DNA from: Carya illinoinensis
Taxonomy: Eukaryota; Streptophyta; Magnoliopsida; Fagales; Juglandaceae
NCBI RefSeq assembly: GCF_018687715.1
Contig: NC_056752.1
Location: forward strand, 11,354,501-11,418,500
DNA: 64,000 nt
Reading direction: 5' to 3'
The position numbers and the translations under genes are program-made. Below, piece by piece: positions 30,338 to 41,650 of the stretch. The notes under the pieces were generated by a model. That model did no database searches. It saw only the letters and a program-made list of their open reading frames with translations, and was not told the DNA's origin. The first letter of the stretch is position 1, and every line of letters starts with the position of its first letter.

Positions 30338-32632
30338 CTATGCAGTAGAAACAGAAACTTCGTATCCTTGAACAAAATTTTTCAACTTTCCCGTTTCACC
30401 TACTGCAGGAAGCCATTCGGTTAGTACCTCCATGGTTATGTAATCAGGATTACATGCCTGTTCAACCATTCTGTCCATGAGGTCAAATGCTTTCTCCAAT
30501 AAATTATTTTCTCGCAGACCTTTTAACATAGCATTATATGTGGTAACATTAGGACTTACCCCCTTAGCTTTCATTTCTTCCATCAGAGAAAGAGCAAGCT
30601 CTACTTCATTCTTTTTGCAAAGAGAATCAATGAGAATATTGTATATTACATTGTTGGGAGGAACCTTTGACGAAGAGCTCATATCCCTGAAAATCTTCAT
30701 TGCTTCTTCAATTTTGCCATTTAAGCAGTATGCGTGTATCAGTGCTCCATAAGTGACAACTGTGGGCACAAGACCGTCCTTAATCATCATTCTCATAACT
30801 CTATGAGCGGTTGCGAAGTTTCCAGTTTTGCTCAAATAGGAAATCAAGGTGTTATATGTGACACTATCAGACTTAACTCCAGCTTGCTCCATTTCTTTGA
30901 GCATCTCATAAGCTTTATCCAATTTGTTCTTCCTACAGAACCCACCAATGAGAACATTGTAGCACACAATGTCAAGGCAGAATCCAGCTTCTTTCAACAT
31001 TGATACGACAGAGCTGGCATCATCCATCCTTCCAGCTTGGCTCAAACCAGAAATCAATGTATAATAAACAATTGCATCAGGGGAGCATCCATCCTTCGAC
31101 ATTTGACTGAAAAGTTCCATTGCTTTATCAATATTGTTAACATTACAAAAAGCTTTAATCAAGGTTGTAAACGTCACAGCATTGCCTTTCAGACCTTTAC
31201 TTCTCATTTCATCGAAGAACTGAACTGCACTAGTGATCCTCCCATGTCTGCACATACCATCAACCAAAGTATTAAGGGTGATTACATTAGGAAATACTCT
31301 TTCCTTGTTCATCTGATCAAAGAGTTCTTGTGCCCTCTCAATTTCGCCAGCTTTGCAGAACCCATCAATCAAGCAATTATAGGTAACAGTATTTGGCATA
31401 CATTTATTTTCAGATCTCATCTGGTCCATCAAAGTCAACCCTTCTTCTTGCCTCCCAACTTTACAAAGTCCATCAATCAAAGTATTATATGTGATTACAT
31501 CAGGTTCAACAGACAACCCACTCACTCCTTTCATTTTCTCAAAAACCTCCAGTGCCTCATCGACCCTCCGAGACTTGCACATATGATTAATAAGGATCCC
31601 AAAAGTTACCACATTTGGTTGAATATCCATCTCTTTCATCTCGGTCATGAGCGTATTCATCCTTTCAAAATCCCCATCCCTTCCCAACCCCGTCAAAAGT
31701 GCATTGCAAGAAGCGGCTTCCAGAGTACCACCAGCCTTCATCACGTCATGTAAAACATCCCAAGCAAGACCTATCATCTTTTTCCTGCACAACTTGGTAA
31801 TCAATTGCGTAAGTTTAAAGGTATCTGGAAACACACCTTGTTGAAGTAATTTTGACACCAACCCAACAATCTCCTTGTCACTAATACTTCTTCCACACCA
31901 CTCCCTTCTCGACAATGCAGCAAAAACAACATCACCTGTAATATCATTTGGCGGACAGTCCGCACCTGGTTGAAGCATTTCATCAAGCATGTTAAGAGCC
32001 TTGACGATGCGCCCTGATCTGAATAGCAGAGCAACCACCACATTGTAAAAGTGCGTGTTTTTGAGAGACGGGTCTAGCTCGTCAACTACAGCCAGCGCCT
32101 CGTCCACCCTTTCGGCCCTTCCCAAGCAACGAACAAGAAGTGTTGCGCCGTTAACTGTAAGCGGGATATTCCGCTCTTTGGACGTCCTATAAAGCTCTAA
32201 CAGCTTGTTCTGCGGATCAGGTTCGCGGCTAGCGAGCTCGAAGATGGCCTGGAACGTGAAGGACAATGATGTTAACTCTCGTGAAGGCGAATTTGATCGG
32301 ATGTAGTCGAAGAACTCGAGGGCTTGGGAAGAAGAGGCCAATCGACGAGTGATTTGGCGAAAAATACCAGGAGAGGAAGGAGAAGAAGAGGAAAAGAGGA
32401 GCTGGTGAAGTTGGGTAGAGCTGGAGTTCCCATCTTCTAAGACTTGGAAGAGTTGGACTGCCTCGTTTATCAACGATTCCTCGTCTTGTGGTGGTGGATT
32501 GGGTTCGGTAGAGAGGTGGCGGTGGAGGGGGTAGTAAGGGATTGCGGATGTTTGGGGTTTGAGCAGACACAGGCGGAGGAGGAAAACTGTGGATTGTTTG
32601 GATGAAGAAAGTGGTACGCTCATTTTATTCAA
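30338..32632 (-). CDS. P-class pentatricopeptide repeat protein, copy 2 (764 aa), At3g61520-like
   Basis: Intact intronless paralogue of the gene at 5,731-8,700, predicted to be an organellar (probably mitochondrial) RNA-binding protein. The N-terminus is the same Ser/Leu/Arg-rich presequence (MNKMSVPLSS...), but with only three prolines where copy 1 has eight. Then come about 18 consecutive 35-residue PPR motifs to near the end (for example VTYNCLIDGFCKAGEIERA and IVCYNVLIGGFCRKNKLDK). There is no E or DYW extension. It carries a single 145-residue unit where copy 1 has about two and a half. Length matches the usual size of this orthologue group (about 765 aa), so it probably keeps the ancestral architecture. 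The start is chosen by conservation with copy 1. No stops or frameshifts, which suggests continuing constraint. Confidence 0.95.
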   Translation of the reverse strand: MNKMSVPLSSSKQSTVFLLRLCLLKPQTSAIPYYPLHRHLSTEPNPPPQDEESLINEAVQLFQVLEDGNSSSTQLHQLLFSSSSPSSPGIFRQITRRLASSSQALEFFDYIRSNSPSRELTSLSFTFQAIFELASREPDPQNKLLELYRTSKERNIPLTVNGATLLVRCLGRAERVDEALAVVDELDPSLKNTHFYNVVVALLFRSGRIVKALNMLDEMLQPGADCPPNDITGDVVFAALSRREWCGRSISDKEIVGLVSKLLQQGVFPDTFKLTQLITKLCRKKMIGLAWDVLHDVMKAGGTLEAASCNALLTGLGRDGDFERMNTLMTEMKEMDIQPNVVTFGILINHMCKSRRVDEALEVFEKMKGVSGLSVEPDVITYNTLIDGLCKVGRQEEGLTLMDQMRSENKCMPNTVTYNCLIDGFCKAGEIERAQELFDQMNKERVFPNVITLNTLVDGMCRHGRITSAVQFFDEMRSKGLKGNAVTFTTLIKAFCNVNNIDKAMELFSQMSKDGCSPDAIVYYTLISGLSQAGRMDDASSVVSMLKEAGFCLDIVCYNVLIGGFCRKNKLDKAYEMLKEMEQAGVKSDSVTYNTLISYLSKTGNFATAHRVMRMMIKDGLVPTVVTYGALIHAYCLNGKIEEAMKIFRDMSSSSKVPPNNVIYNILIDSLCKKNEVELALSLMEEMKAKGVSPNVTTYNAMLKGLRENNLLEKAFDLMDRMVEQACNPDYITMEVLTEWLPAVGETGKLKNFVQGYEVSVSTA

Positions 32633-32649
32633 GCGAAGATGCTACGTCT

Positions 32650-33049
32650 CTCAACAAAGACAAAAATCTAGCAGATTGAGGCTTCTGTTTCTGCCTGGTA
32701 CGAGATATACAACAACAGGAGTAGAGCTTTACCCCTAATGCTCAACATTGCAGCAGAATGATGGGCCTCAAGTCTAAAAAAGCCATCTGTGTGCGTCAGC
32801 GTGCACCTCAACAGTTTGCTCTATGTTTTTTTTTTTTTTTAGCTCTATGTTTATATGATAATATAAGGGAATATATGTAACTATATAAAAATATATATTT
32901 CTGAAGGTGAAGCTTGTCAGTTTTTATCCACTGTTTGGTGAATAATTGCAAGGTTGATTGAGTATTAAATCAGGGTTATTGAGTCGAATTGGGACAAAAG
33001 ATGGAAGAAAGAGTGGCAATGGTTGGGGAAAATTGGAAAATTTAATTAC
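32650..33049. other. 5' flank of PPR copy 2, non-coding
   Basis: Homology to unit 1 fades just upstream of the start codon (about 32,650). Contains a (T)n run at about 32,826-32,840. No element recognised before the copia LTR. The PPR promoter must lie here, but I see no assignable motif. Confidence 0.4.
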
Positions 33050-33341
33050 TGTTATAAACTAATTTATATGATCATCTTTAGTTATCAATTAAGATCATCT
33101 TTAACCACCAATTAAGATAATTTAGCCATCAATTAAGACTAATCTTTAGCCATCAATTAAGACCATCTTTAATCATCAATTATGATTTAAGTTATACATA
33201 TATCCATTTGTACTCCTATATATATAGATATAATTCACTTGTATATGATGAAGTTTTGCATTGAATAACAACTTCTTCTCTTATAATATCATTTCTCTTT
33301 TGGTTTCATAATACGTTATCAGCACGAAAGTTCTAAAGATT

Positions 33342-33683
33342 TTGAAACTAATAGTCTTCTACCTCAAAATCATGAGTCTTACTGATGAACTTTTTATCTC
33401 TGAGATGCATAATAGAGAAGTATATATGGCTGACAGTGCTACAACTCACACAATTCTTAAGGATAAAAAATATTTTCAAAATCTAACATTTAGTAAAACC
33501 TACATCCATACCATATCTAATTCATCGAATCTAATTGAAGGTTCCGGAAGAGCTTATATTGTATTGCCTAATGGCACCAAATTTTGTATTGATGATGCTC
33601 TATTTTCTTCACGATCCAAAAGAAATTTATTGAGTTTTAAGGATATACGACGTAATGGTTGTCATATTGAAACCACCAGCTAA
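33342..33683 (+). pseudogene. Copia relic 1 protease-like/gag-pre-integrase fragment
   Basis: Frame of 113 codons reading VYMADSATTHTILKDKKYF...GSGRAYIVLPNGTKF...SKRNLLSFKDIRRNG, the segment between protease and integrase in a plant copia subgroup. The DSA triplet occupies the aspartic-protease position. It starts almost directly after the primer site, so gag is deleted. It ends at TAA before the integrase. Confidence 0.8.
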
Positions 33684-34330
33684 GGCAGTAAAGACCATAT
33701 TCTCGTTACTAAAATAATTTAGAGCCAGAAGCATGTATTAGAAAAATTGTCTGCTCTCTCATCTGAATTGTATTATATAGAAATAATAACAATCGAATCA
33801 CATGTGGTAATGCACCAGAAATGCATTGATTCCAAAGTATTTATGACTTGGCATGATCGCCTTGGACATCCGGGATCAATAATGATGAGATGAATAATTG
33901 ATAATTCGCATGGGCATCTCCTAAAAAATCAGAAAATTATCTTACCCAATGAATATCCGTGCTCTGCATGTTCTTAAGGTAAATTGATTATCAAACCATC
34001 TCTATCAAATATTGTTTTTGAATCTCCGTCATTTTTACAAAGGATTCATGGAGATATATATGTGGGCCTATTCAACCATCAAATAGACCGTTTAGATACT
34101 TTATAGTTTTAATTGATACATCAAGTCGATGGTCACATGTTTGTCTACTTTTCACTAGAAATATTCCATTTGTTAAACTTTTTGCCCAAATAATTAAACT
34201 ACGAGTACAATTCCCTAACTATCCAATTAAAACTATTCGATTGGATAATGCATGTGAATTTACATCTCAAATTTTTGTAACTATTGCATGTCAATAAGAA
34301 TAGATGTTGAACATCCAGTTGCCCACACAC

Positions 34331-34933
34331 CAAAGTTTCAAAAATCATTCCGTTCCGGTCGAAATGGCCGGAATTTTTCGTGCTGGAACAGTGACCGGAA
34401 TGGGATAGGTATCTATTCCATTTTAGGTCAAATTTTGGCCGTTCCAGTCAAATTCCGGCCTTTCCGGTCAATTCCGGCCGGAATAGTAATTCCGATCCGA
34501 AATTAAAATTCAAATTAAATAAAAAATAAAAAATATCTCTCTTGTAAATAAGTTGAAAAATAATGGATAAAATTGTACTTTTAGAATTCAAATACCCATT
34601 TTCGTGCACTAGAAGTATTGTTAGTTTTAATAATCTGTCTATTCTTTAATTGTTTTTCTTTATTTTTGTGTCTTAACTCAAGTTTGTAATTTTTTTTAAT
34701 ATATATTCATTTTATAAATCTTTAATTCTTCTATATATATACAAATATACATGATACACACTTATATATATATATGTATTTATTTTATTAATTATTAGTT
34801 TATATATACATATAAATATTTATATATAATATATAATTAATTCCGAAATGGTACACCGAAACGTACCGGTACCGAAATATTCCGTTCCAGTGCTTCAACC
34901 GGAATAGTCTCCGGAACGAATTTCAAAACTTTG
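34331..34933. mobile_element. hAT-type MITE (603 bp) with perfect 8-bp target duplication
   Basis: Begins CAAAGTTTC and ends AAACTTTG (inverted repeats caaagttt.../...aaactttg, continuing into cgttccgg on both inner sides). Flanked by CCACACAC at 34,323-34,330 and 34,934-34,941. Dropping the element and one 8-bp copy leaves the host integrase reading frame (HPVAHT / QNGLAE) continuous, which fixes the ends to the base. The interior has clustered ccggaatt/ttccggcc words. No transposase. Confidence 0.9.
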
Positions 34934-35540
34934 CCACACACACACTCAAAATGGTTTAGCTGAATCATTAATTAAAAGAGTTTAGCTAATCGATAGACCT
35001 TTACTTATGAAATCAAAACTTTATATTTCTGCTTGGGGACATGCCATACTTCATACAGCATCATTGATTCGAGTTAACCCATCAGCATATCACAAATATT
35101 CTCCATTACAGCTTGCATTTGGTCAACAATCATTACAGTCTCTTACAAGAGATATGTTCAAGGCACGTTTTGAGAATTGTCATTTTCAAGAATCCATTTT
35201 TTCAACATTGGGTAATAAGAAGTCGGTGCTTGAAACACGACAGGAAATTACTTGAAAAAATAAAACTCTTTCCCAATTTGATCCTCGTACAAATGAATAT
35301 AAACTAGAGATTCAAAAGATTATTCGTTTGCAAAGTGTAGCAAATCCATTACTGGATGTATTTACTGACACTAAATGTGTGGTAAAATCATATATTCCTG
35401 CTGTTAATGTTCCAGCAAGGATTGCAGTCCTTGAAGGATAAGTTGTCAAAACAGCAATAGGTGAGTCTAAGACATGCCTGAAGCGTGGACGACTTAGTGG
35501 TGCAAAAGACACTAAAGCTGCAATGTTAGCCATAAGATCT
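34934..35540 (+). pseudogene. Copia relic 1 integrase C-terminal region
   Basis: Reads QNGLAESLIKR, SAWGHAILHTASLIRVNPSA, SPLQLAFGQQ, then directly SLQSLTRDMFKARFENCHF, with family sequence between them deleted. NEYKLEIQKIIRLQSVAN and SYIPAVNVPARIAV follow. In-frame stops are present. RT does not follow. Confidence 0.75.
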
Positions 35541-35591
35541 TAACTCAAAAGATAGTTAATCTTATAATAGAATCATTGCTCTGATACCAAT

Positions 35592-36978
35592 TGTTGCTTA
35601 GATGACTAACACAAGAGGGAATGTGAATTGGGTTATATTTAAAAAATTAGCAATTATAAATCAAATACACAATATAAAATATAAATAAAATACAAAACAG
35701 CAATAAATATAAAGAGTATGGGTAAGAGATAAGTAAACTCAGTATGTTAGAAAGGTTCGGCCCCACTGCCTACCTCCTCGCCTTAAGCTACTCATTGAGA
35801 ATTTCGAAATTTACTATTTAACCTCCTTCAGGTGGTGATAGAAACATATTACACCTTTAAACAACACCGCTACAAAGGATCCGTGTAGAACATCATCTAC
35901 ACTTGCAATCACCTTACACGTAGTGATTCAACTATTCCCTGTGTAGAACACTTTCTACACAAACAATGGTTATACATACCCTTTTACTGATACAAGAGCT
36001 GATAGTGGGTAGATTATCAGAAAACACTAATCAATAAGTGAAATAAGAACAATACAACGCAAACTATATATCTCTCAAAATGAATAAGGTTTAAAACTCA
36101 ATACTTAGAGAAGAGAGAATGAAATATTTGAATGAATGTTGTATGCTCTTGGTGTTGTAAATTTGAAACTCTCAGATGATATATTTATAGGCATATGAGA
36201 TTTCATATTCAAATTTCAAAAGATTCACATGTCAAAGACAACATCATTCACTTTTCAAAAAATTCAAATAAAAATTTTTTCTTTTTCATTTGTCAAAGAT
36301 AACATCATTTATTTTTTAAAAATTCCAAACCTTATATTTTTACTTTTCGCATATGAAAAAAGGAGTACCATTTAGTTTTCAAAATTTTCAAACAAAGTCA
36401 TCTACCTTTTGTATAAATCAAAAAGAATATCAATCACTTTTGAAAATATTCAAATAAAGCATGCACATGTGAAAGATGATAATCAATCATCTTTAATATT
36501 TTCAAAAATTTTCAAACAATACTTTTTGCATAAGTCAAAAATAGCATCAATCACTTTTGAAAATATTCAAATAAAGTATGCACATGTGAAAGATGACAAT
36601 CAATCAATCATCTTTAATATTTTCAAAATTTAAACCTTTAATCATGTTATGCACATATGAAAGATGAAAATCAATCATCTTTCAAGATTTTCAAAATATT
36701 CATGCACATGTGGAAAATGTATTTTAATACTTTATGATAAAATATTAATTTTGAGCTTTAATCCTAACTTCAAATTTTTAAGAGATTTACAACATTATTC
36801 TATGAGTTTAATGTGAACTTGATCCCTTCTTGCTCATGTTTGGTTCCTTAATGTGCTTGATTCCATTGAGTGGACAACTTGAACTTGAGATTCCTTTACT
36901 CTTTGAATTTGTTTGTTATCATCAAAATCAATGTGTAGATACATAATTATACGAATTTCGAAACCTTGGGTTCAACAA
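35592..36978 (-). repeat. 1.39 kb LTR with attached primer site (reverse-strand LTR element remnant)
   Basis: Homologous end to end with the solo LTR at 45,303-46,769 (tgttgc...ttcaaca). Immediately left lies gctctgataccaat (35,578-35,591), the complement of the initiator Met primer site ATTGGTATCAGAGC. So this is the 5' LTR of a reverse-strand element whose body has been lost except for a few tens of bases. Its right end abuts the stub of copia 2's 5' LTR. Confidence 0.8.
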
Positions 36979-37023
36979 TATTCAAGTCCTCTGTTTTCAA
37001 GTTTATAGTTTAACAATTTCACA

Positions 37024-38154
37024 TGGTATCATTGTGTATAAAGATTCCGCTACTTTCTTCTGCTTTTGTGGCCAATTCTTCTACTTCTATAGCAAATTCC
37101 TCTACTTTTTTGGTGAATCCTTCTGATGATTCCTCGAATCTTTACTTTATGCATCCATCTAATAACCCTAGAGCTCTTCTGGTTTCTGAAATCTTCACTG
37201 ACGAGAATTATGTTGCATGGAGTCGTTTTTTTCCATTGCCCTCATCGTGACGAACAAGATTGCCTTCATTGATGGAAGCTTGACTCAACCTAGTCTTGAT
37301 AATCGTACACTTCGAGTTGCCTAGCTGAGAGCAAATAATCTGGTCTTATCTTGGTTAATGAATTCTATTGCCGAAGAAATTCGTGGTAGTCTTCTCTTTT
37401 TCACAAGTGCTTTTGATATATGGGAGGAGCTTAAAACTCGATATCTTCAAAGTGATGGTCCACAAGTTTTCTTTATAGAAAATCCCTCAGCTCTATTTCT
37501 CAAGGATCTAAATCTGTCACTAAATATTTCAATAAATTTAAAACTTTTGGGATGAGTATATAAACTTTTGCCCAATTCCAATCTGTCAATGTGGAAATCT
37601 TGGTAGATGTTCTTGAAACATATTAAAAAATCTCACTGAGCATCAACAATCTGACTATGTGATAAAATTCTTGATTTGCTTGCATGATTCTTACTCAATC
37701 ATGCAAAGTTAATTGTTGCTTCAATCCCCATTACACTCAATGAGCAAAGTTTTCTCTTTGCTGCTGCAAGAAGAAAGTCAAAGATCCTTAACAATACTAT
37801 TGTATTTCTCTTGATTCACATGCAATGGTGGCTACACAACCACTAAGACAACCATCAACAAATGGTGTTCAATTTCCAAAACCAAAAGGCAAATCAAATG
37901 CAATATGCTCTCGTTGTGGATATTTTGGTCATCTTGTAGACAAATGCTTCCAACTTATTGGCTATCCGCCTAGATGGAAGGGTCCACGAGGCAAAAGGTC
38001 TTTACCTACACAATCTGAAGCTACAACTAATTCAAGATTGCCCATTGCAAACAATGTTTCTTCTTTGGAGCAGAATTCTAGCATTCCCAATACAATTTTC
38101 TCTCAAGAGCAAATTCAAAATCTATTCAAACTTGCCAATAGTCTATCTAGTTGA
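37024..38154 (+). pseudogene. Copia 2 gag with zinc knuckle
   Basis: Frames in order: NNPRALLVSEIFTDENYVAW (gag N-terminus); about 37,250-37,420 KIAFIDGSLTQPSLDNR...LSWLMNSIAEEIRGSLLF; about 37,430 WEELKTRYLQSDGP; and CSRCGYFGHLVDKCFQLIGYP (CCHC zinc knuckle with trailing GYP, about 37,910-37,970). Stops and frameshifts separate the parts. Confidence 0.85.
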
Positions 38155-38199
38155 AACCTTACTTCTAATTCAATAGCCAATGTTGCTTCTACTTCAGTT

Positions 38200-39946
38200 A
38201 CCTTTTCTTCCTGCAACACTATTTCTTCCTCTAAGAATTCATTTCTTTGGATTCTTGAAACTGGAGCAACAGACATATGACCTGTTCTCCTCACCTTTTC
38301 ACTTCCATACGTGTACCCAATAAACCTTATAAAGTTCATCTACCAAATGGCCAATATGTCCCCATTATTTTTACTAGGCATGTTAATCTTTCATTTGATA
38401 TAACCTTACATAATGCTCTTTACATTCCTTCCTTTAATATCAATCTTATTTCTGCTTCAAGATTGACTAAAGATAATTCAATTGGATTGTTCTTCTTTCA
38501 ATCCAAATGTATTTTGTAGGATCTCAGCAAATGGAAGATGATTGGGATTGCTAAAGTGAAATCTGGTCTATACCACTTACAAAACTTTTCTATTACAGCA
38601 AATAGTGAAATGCTTGACTCAATTGGTTCACCTTCTACTTCTTTAGTCTAAACTTGTAATATCAATTCTAAAAATATGGCATCTTAGATTAGGACATCTT
38701 CCACCCATAAGAATACAAATCATTAGTACTTTTGATTTTACTGTAAAAGCTTCTCGCAATCATATATGTGAAATATGTCCTTTAGCTAGACAAAAGAAGC
38801 TACCTTTCTCTGTATCAACAAGTTACTCAGATAAAGCTTTTCAGTTGGTTCATTATGACATTTGGGGTCCCTTTTCTACAATTACTTATTCTGGCTACAC
38901 ATATTTTCTCACAATTGTAGATGACTATACACGTTTTACTTGGTTTTATCTCATGAAAACAAAATCATACACGACTTCTACCCACCAGCTTCATTACCTA
39001 TGCTCATACTCAATTCAACACAAATATTCAAACTCTTTGAACAAATAATGATCAAGAGTTCAATATGCCTATGTTTTACCAGGAACATGGAATAATTCAT
39101 CAATTATCATGTGTTGAAACTCCTCAACAAAATAATAGGGTTGAAAGAAAACATCAACACCTATTGAATGTAGGTAGAGCTTTTCTGTTTCAGTCAAAAT
39201 TACCCCTATCTTACTAGACTGATTGTGTTTTGACTACTACACATCTCATTAATTGTACCCCTTCATCCATCCTCAATAATCAAACACCATATTCTCTTCT
39301 ATTTCAAAAAGCACCAACATATAACTATCTCAAAGTATTTGCCTGCTTGTGTTTTGCAAGAACTATTACAAATAATCGAGGCAAATTCCACCCAAGAGCT
39401 TCCAAATGTTTGTTTCTTGGTTATCCACCTAATATTAAAGGATAAAAAGTCCTTGATCTACTCACTCTCAAAACCTTTGTATCCAAAAATGTGGTCTTTC
39501 ATGAATCAATCTTTCTATCCATACCTAATACTATCCATACACCTTTTGTTTTTCCCAATTTCCCTTTAGTCTATGACTCAACAGTCAAAAATAACTCTTC
39601 ATTACAGTCCCAAATACAATCCTCAATATCTTCTACAAATCCTGATATTACAAATCTCAGAAGGTCTGAAAGAATCAAGCATTCTCCTACATATTTGCAG
39701 AACTATTTTTGTGGTAATCTAACTAATAAAGCTTCAGCATCTCAAGCATCTCCTAGCTATCCTTCTTCTGGTAAGCCTATTCTTCATTTTGTTTCTAATT
39801 CCAAACTATCTACTAAATATAAAGCCTTTGTTTTTGCTGTTTCCTCTATTTTTGAACCTAAAACTTTCAAACAAGCAATCTCACAACCTCAATGGCAAAA
39901 TGCCATGGCATATGAAATAAAAGCTCTTGACCTAAATAAAACTTGA
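38200..39946 (+). pseudogene. Copia 2 protease and integrase region
   Basis: LWILETGATDI at about 38,247, where the protease catalytic Asp (DTGA) is Glu, and a TGA follows at once. HVNLSFDITLHNALYIPSFN, then HLRLGHLPP (about 38,685), CPLARQKKLPF, MVHYDIWGPF...TIVDDYTRFTWFY (integrase Asp block), a frameshifted ERKHQHLL block (Glu region, about 39,140), and CTPSSILNNQTPY...FACLCFARTI (integrase end). Multiple stops. Confidence 0.85.
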
Positions 39947-39958
39947 GATCTTGCTATT

Positions 39959-41422
39959 TTGCCTCCAAATAAAACTGCAAAAGGTTGCAAATGGGTTTAT
40001 TGTGTAAAATTCAAAGCTGATGGTACAGTAGAGAGACATAAAGCTAGATTAGTAGCAAAGGGTTATGCTCAACAAGAAGGCCTTGATTTCTTTGACACTA
40101 ATTGTCCTGTTGCAAAAATGACAATTTTACATGTATTGCTTGCTGTGGCTGCAATAAAGCATTGGCATTTATGTCAACTTGATGTAAATAATACTTTATT
40201 GTATGGAGATTTAAATGAAGAAGTGTAAATGCAATTGCCACCAAGATTTTATTCTCCTAATGATCCTCGAGTTTGCAAACTCAAAAAGAGTTTATATGGC
40301 CTGAAATAAGCTTCAAGACAATGATTTTCAAAACTGTCATCTTCTTTACTTCAATTTGGATTCACTCAAGGTAAGTCAGATTCATCACTTTTTATCAAAC
40401 AAACTTTCAACAGTTTCATGGCTTTCTTGATATATGTTAATGATGTTATAATTGCTTCTAATAATATTGAGCATATTGCCATTTTAAAGAAATTTATGCA
40501 TGATTCTTTTACAATAAAATACTTGGGGAAATTGAAATATTTTTTGAGCATTGAAGTGGGTAGATCAACCAAGGGCATCACTTTATGTCAGAGAAAGTAT
40601 ACTCTAGATATTCTACAAGATAATGGTTTTTCTGGTTGCAAACCAATAGCTTTTCCTATGGAATCTACTCTCAAGCTCAGTGCACATGATTCTTCTCCTC
40701 TTTTATTTGACCCTGCCTCTTACAAAAGGCTTGTTGGTCTACTATTATATCTCACTATCACTATGCCTGGTCTGGCTTACTTAGTGCAAGCACTAAGTCA
40801 ATTTATGACTAGTCCTAGAACATTACATCTCCAAGCTACTGAAAGAGTCATTCGATACATAAAGGCTACTTTAGGTCAAGGAATTTTCTTAGCTGTAGAA
40901 ACATCCTTACATCTAAAAGCCTACTCAGACAGTGATTGGGAGGGTTATCTTGACACCAAAAGGAGTGTTACTAGTTTCACAATCTTTATAGGAGATTCTC
41001 TCATCTCCTGGAAATCAAAGAAGCAACTTACTGTTAATAGATCATCTGCAAAATCTGAGTATAGAACACTAGCTTCTACAACATGTGAACTTCAACGGCT
41101 AGTTTATCTTTTGGCTAATTTAAACATTTCTCACACTCAAGCTGTGTTGCTTTATACTGATAGCAAGCCTGCTTCAGGCATTGCCTCAAATCCTGTTCAT
41201 CATGAAAGGACAAAACACATTCAACTAGATTGCCATTTGGTTCGAGAAAAATTGCAAGAGGGACTCATCAAAATTATTCAAATTCCTTCCAAATATCAGT
41301 TAGTAGATATATTAACTAAACCTCTTGGATCACTTAATTTTCATCATCTTATTCGCAAGATAGGAATGATTAATATCCATTCTCATTTTGAGGGGGGTGT
41401 TGGAATATACAAAACCATATAG
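39959..41422 (+). pseudogene. Copia 2 reverse transcriptase and RNase H, active-site Asp lost
   Basis: RT start: [57 protein letters not shown] then TAA where Tyr is expected; LKKSLYGLK then a stop. From 40,418 a 334-codon open stretch holds LIYVNDVIIASNN (YVDD changed to YVND) and QRKYTLDILQDNGFSGCKP. RNase H follows: AYSDSDWEGYLDTKRSV, SKSEYRTLA-type KSEYRTLASTTCELQ, LLYTDSKPASGIASNPVHH, ERTKHIQLDCHLVREKL. RNase H looks intact; RT is catalytically dead. Confidence 0.9.
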
Positions 41423-41650
41423 AGGAATTGGAATTAAAATCTTGAGAAGCCAAACAAAAATCTACTTCATCTACTAACAGTTGACAGTTAAGTTGGTTGG
41501 CTAGATATGAAGCTTTGTACAATCACGATAGTGAATCTCAAGTGTATAAGTAGAACTATTGTATAGCTTTTATATTCAAGTTAATGATAATGAGAAGTAC
41601 ATTAGAATTATTTCTTCAAGTCCTTTGTTTTCAAGTTTACAGTTTTAACA
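41398..41650 (+). repeat. 3' LTR of copia 2
   Basis: Starts TGTTGGAATATAC after the purine tract and ends TTTTAACA. Its last 36 bp match the 5' LTR stub at 36,980-37,015 (ttcaagtcc-t-tgttttcaag). Confidence 0.88.

Larger units (their letters stand above)
33050..35590 (+). mobile_element. Ty1/copia relic 1 (5' LTR, part of gag-pol), split by a hAT MITE
   Basis: The likely 5' LTR is about 33,050-33,308 (tgttataaac...tttggtttca), followed by a primer-site-like cgttatcagcacga (about 33,314). Internally: a protease/gag-pre-integrase piece (33,372-33,683), MTWHDRLGHPGS (about 33,850), broken integrase, HPVAHT and then QNGLAESLIKR after the MITE, and the integrase C-terminal tail (about 35,010-35,540). 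Gag, RT and RNase H are missing and there are many stops. No 3' LTR; the element ends at a foreign LTR at 35,592. Confidence 0.8.
36979..41650 (+). mobile_element. Ty1/copia element 2, 5' LTR truncated, 3' LTR present
   Basis: Only the last 37 bp of the 5' LTR remain (36,979-37,015, tcaagtcctctgttttcaag...taaca). Then come the primer site ATGGTATCA (37,024-37,032), gag, protease, integrase, RT and RNase H in copia order, a polypurine tract (gaggggggtg, about 41,390-41,399) and a 253-bp 3' LTR (41,398-41,650). The coding region is broken by many stops. The missing 5' LTR part is replaced by the reverse-strand LTR at 35,592-36,978. Confidence 0.9.

Noticed and set aside
37023..41422. Copia 2 gag-pol considered as a possibly active element
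   Set aside because: Protease Asp is Glu, RT YVDD is YVND, many stops and frameshifts, and the 5' LTR is nearly gone.
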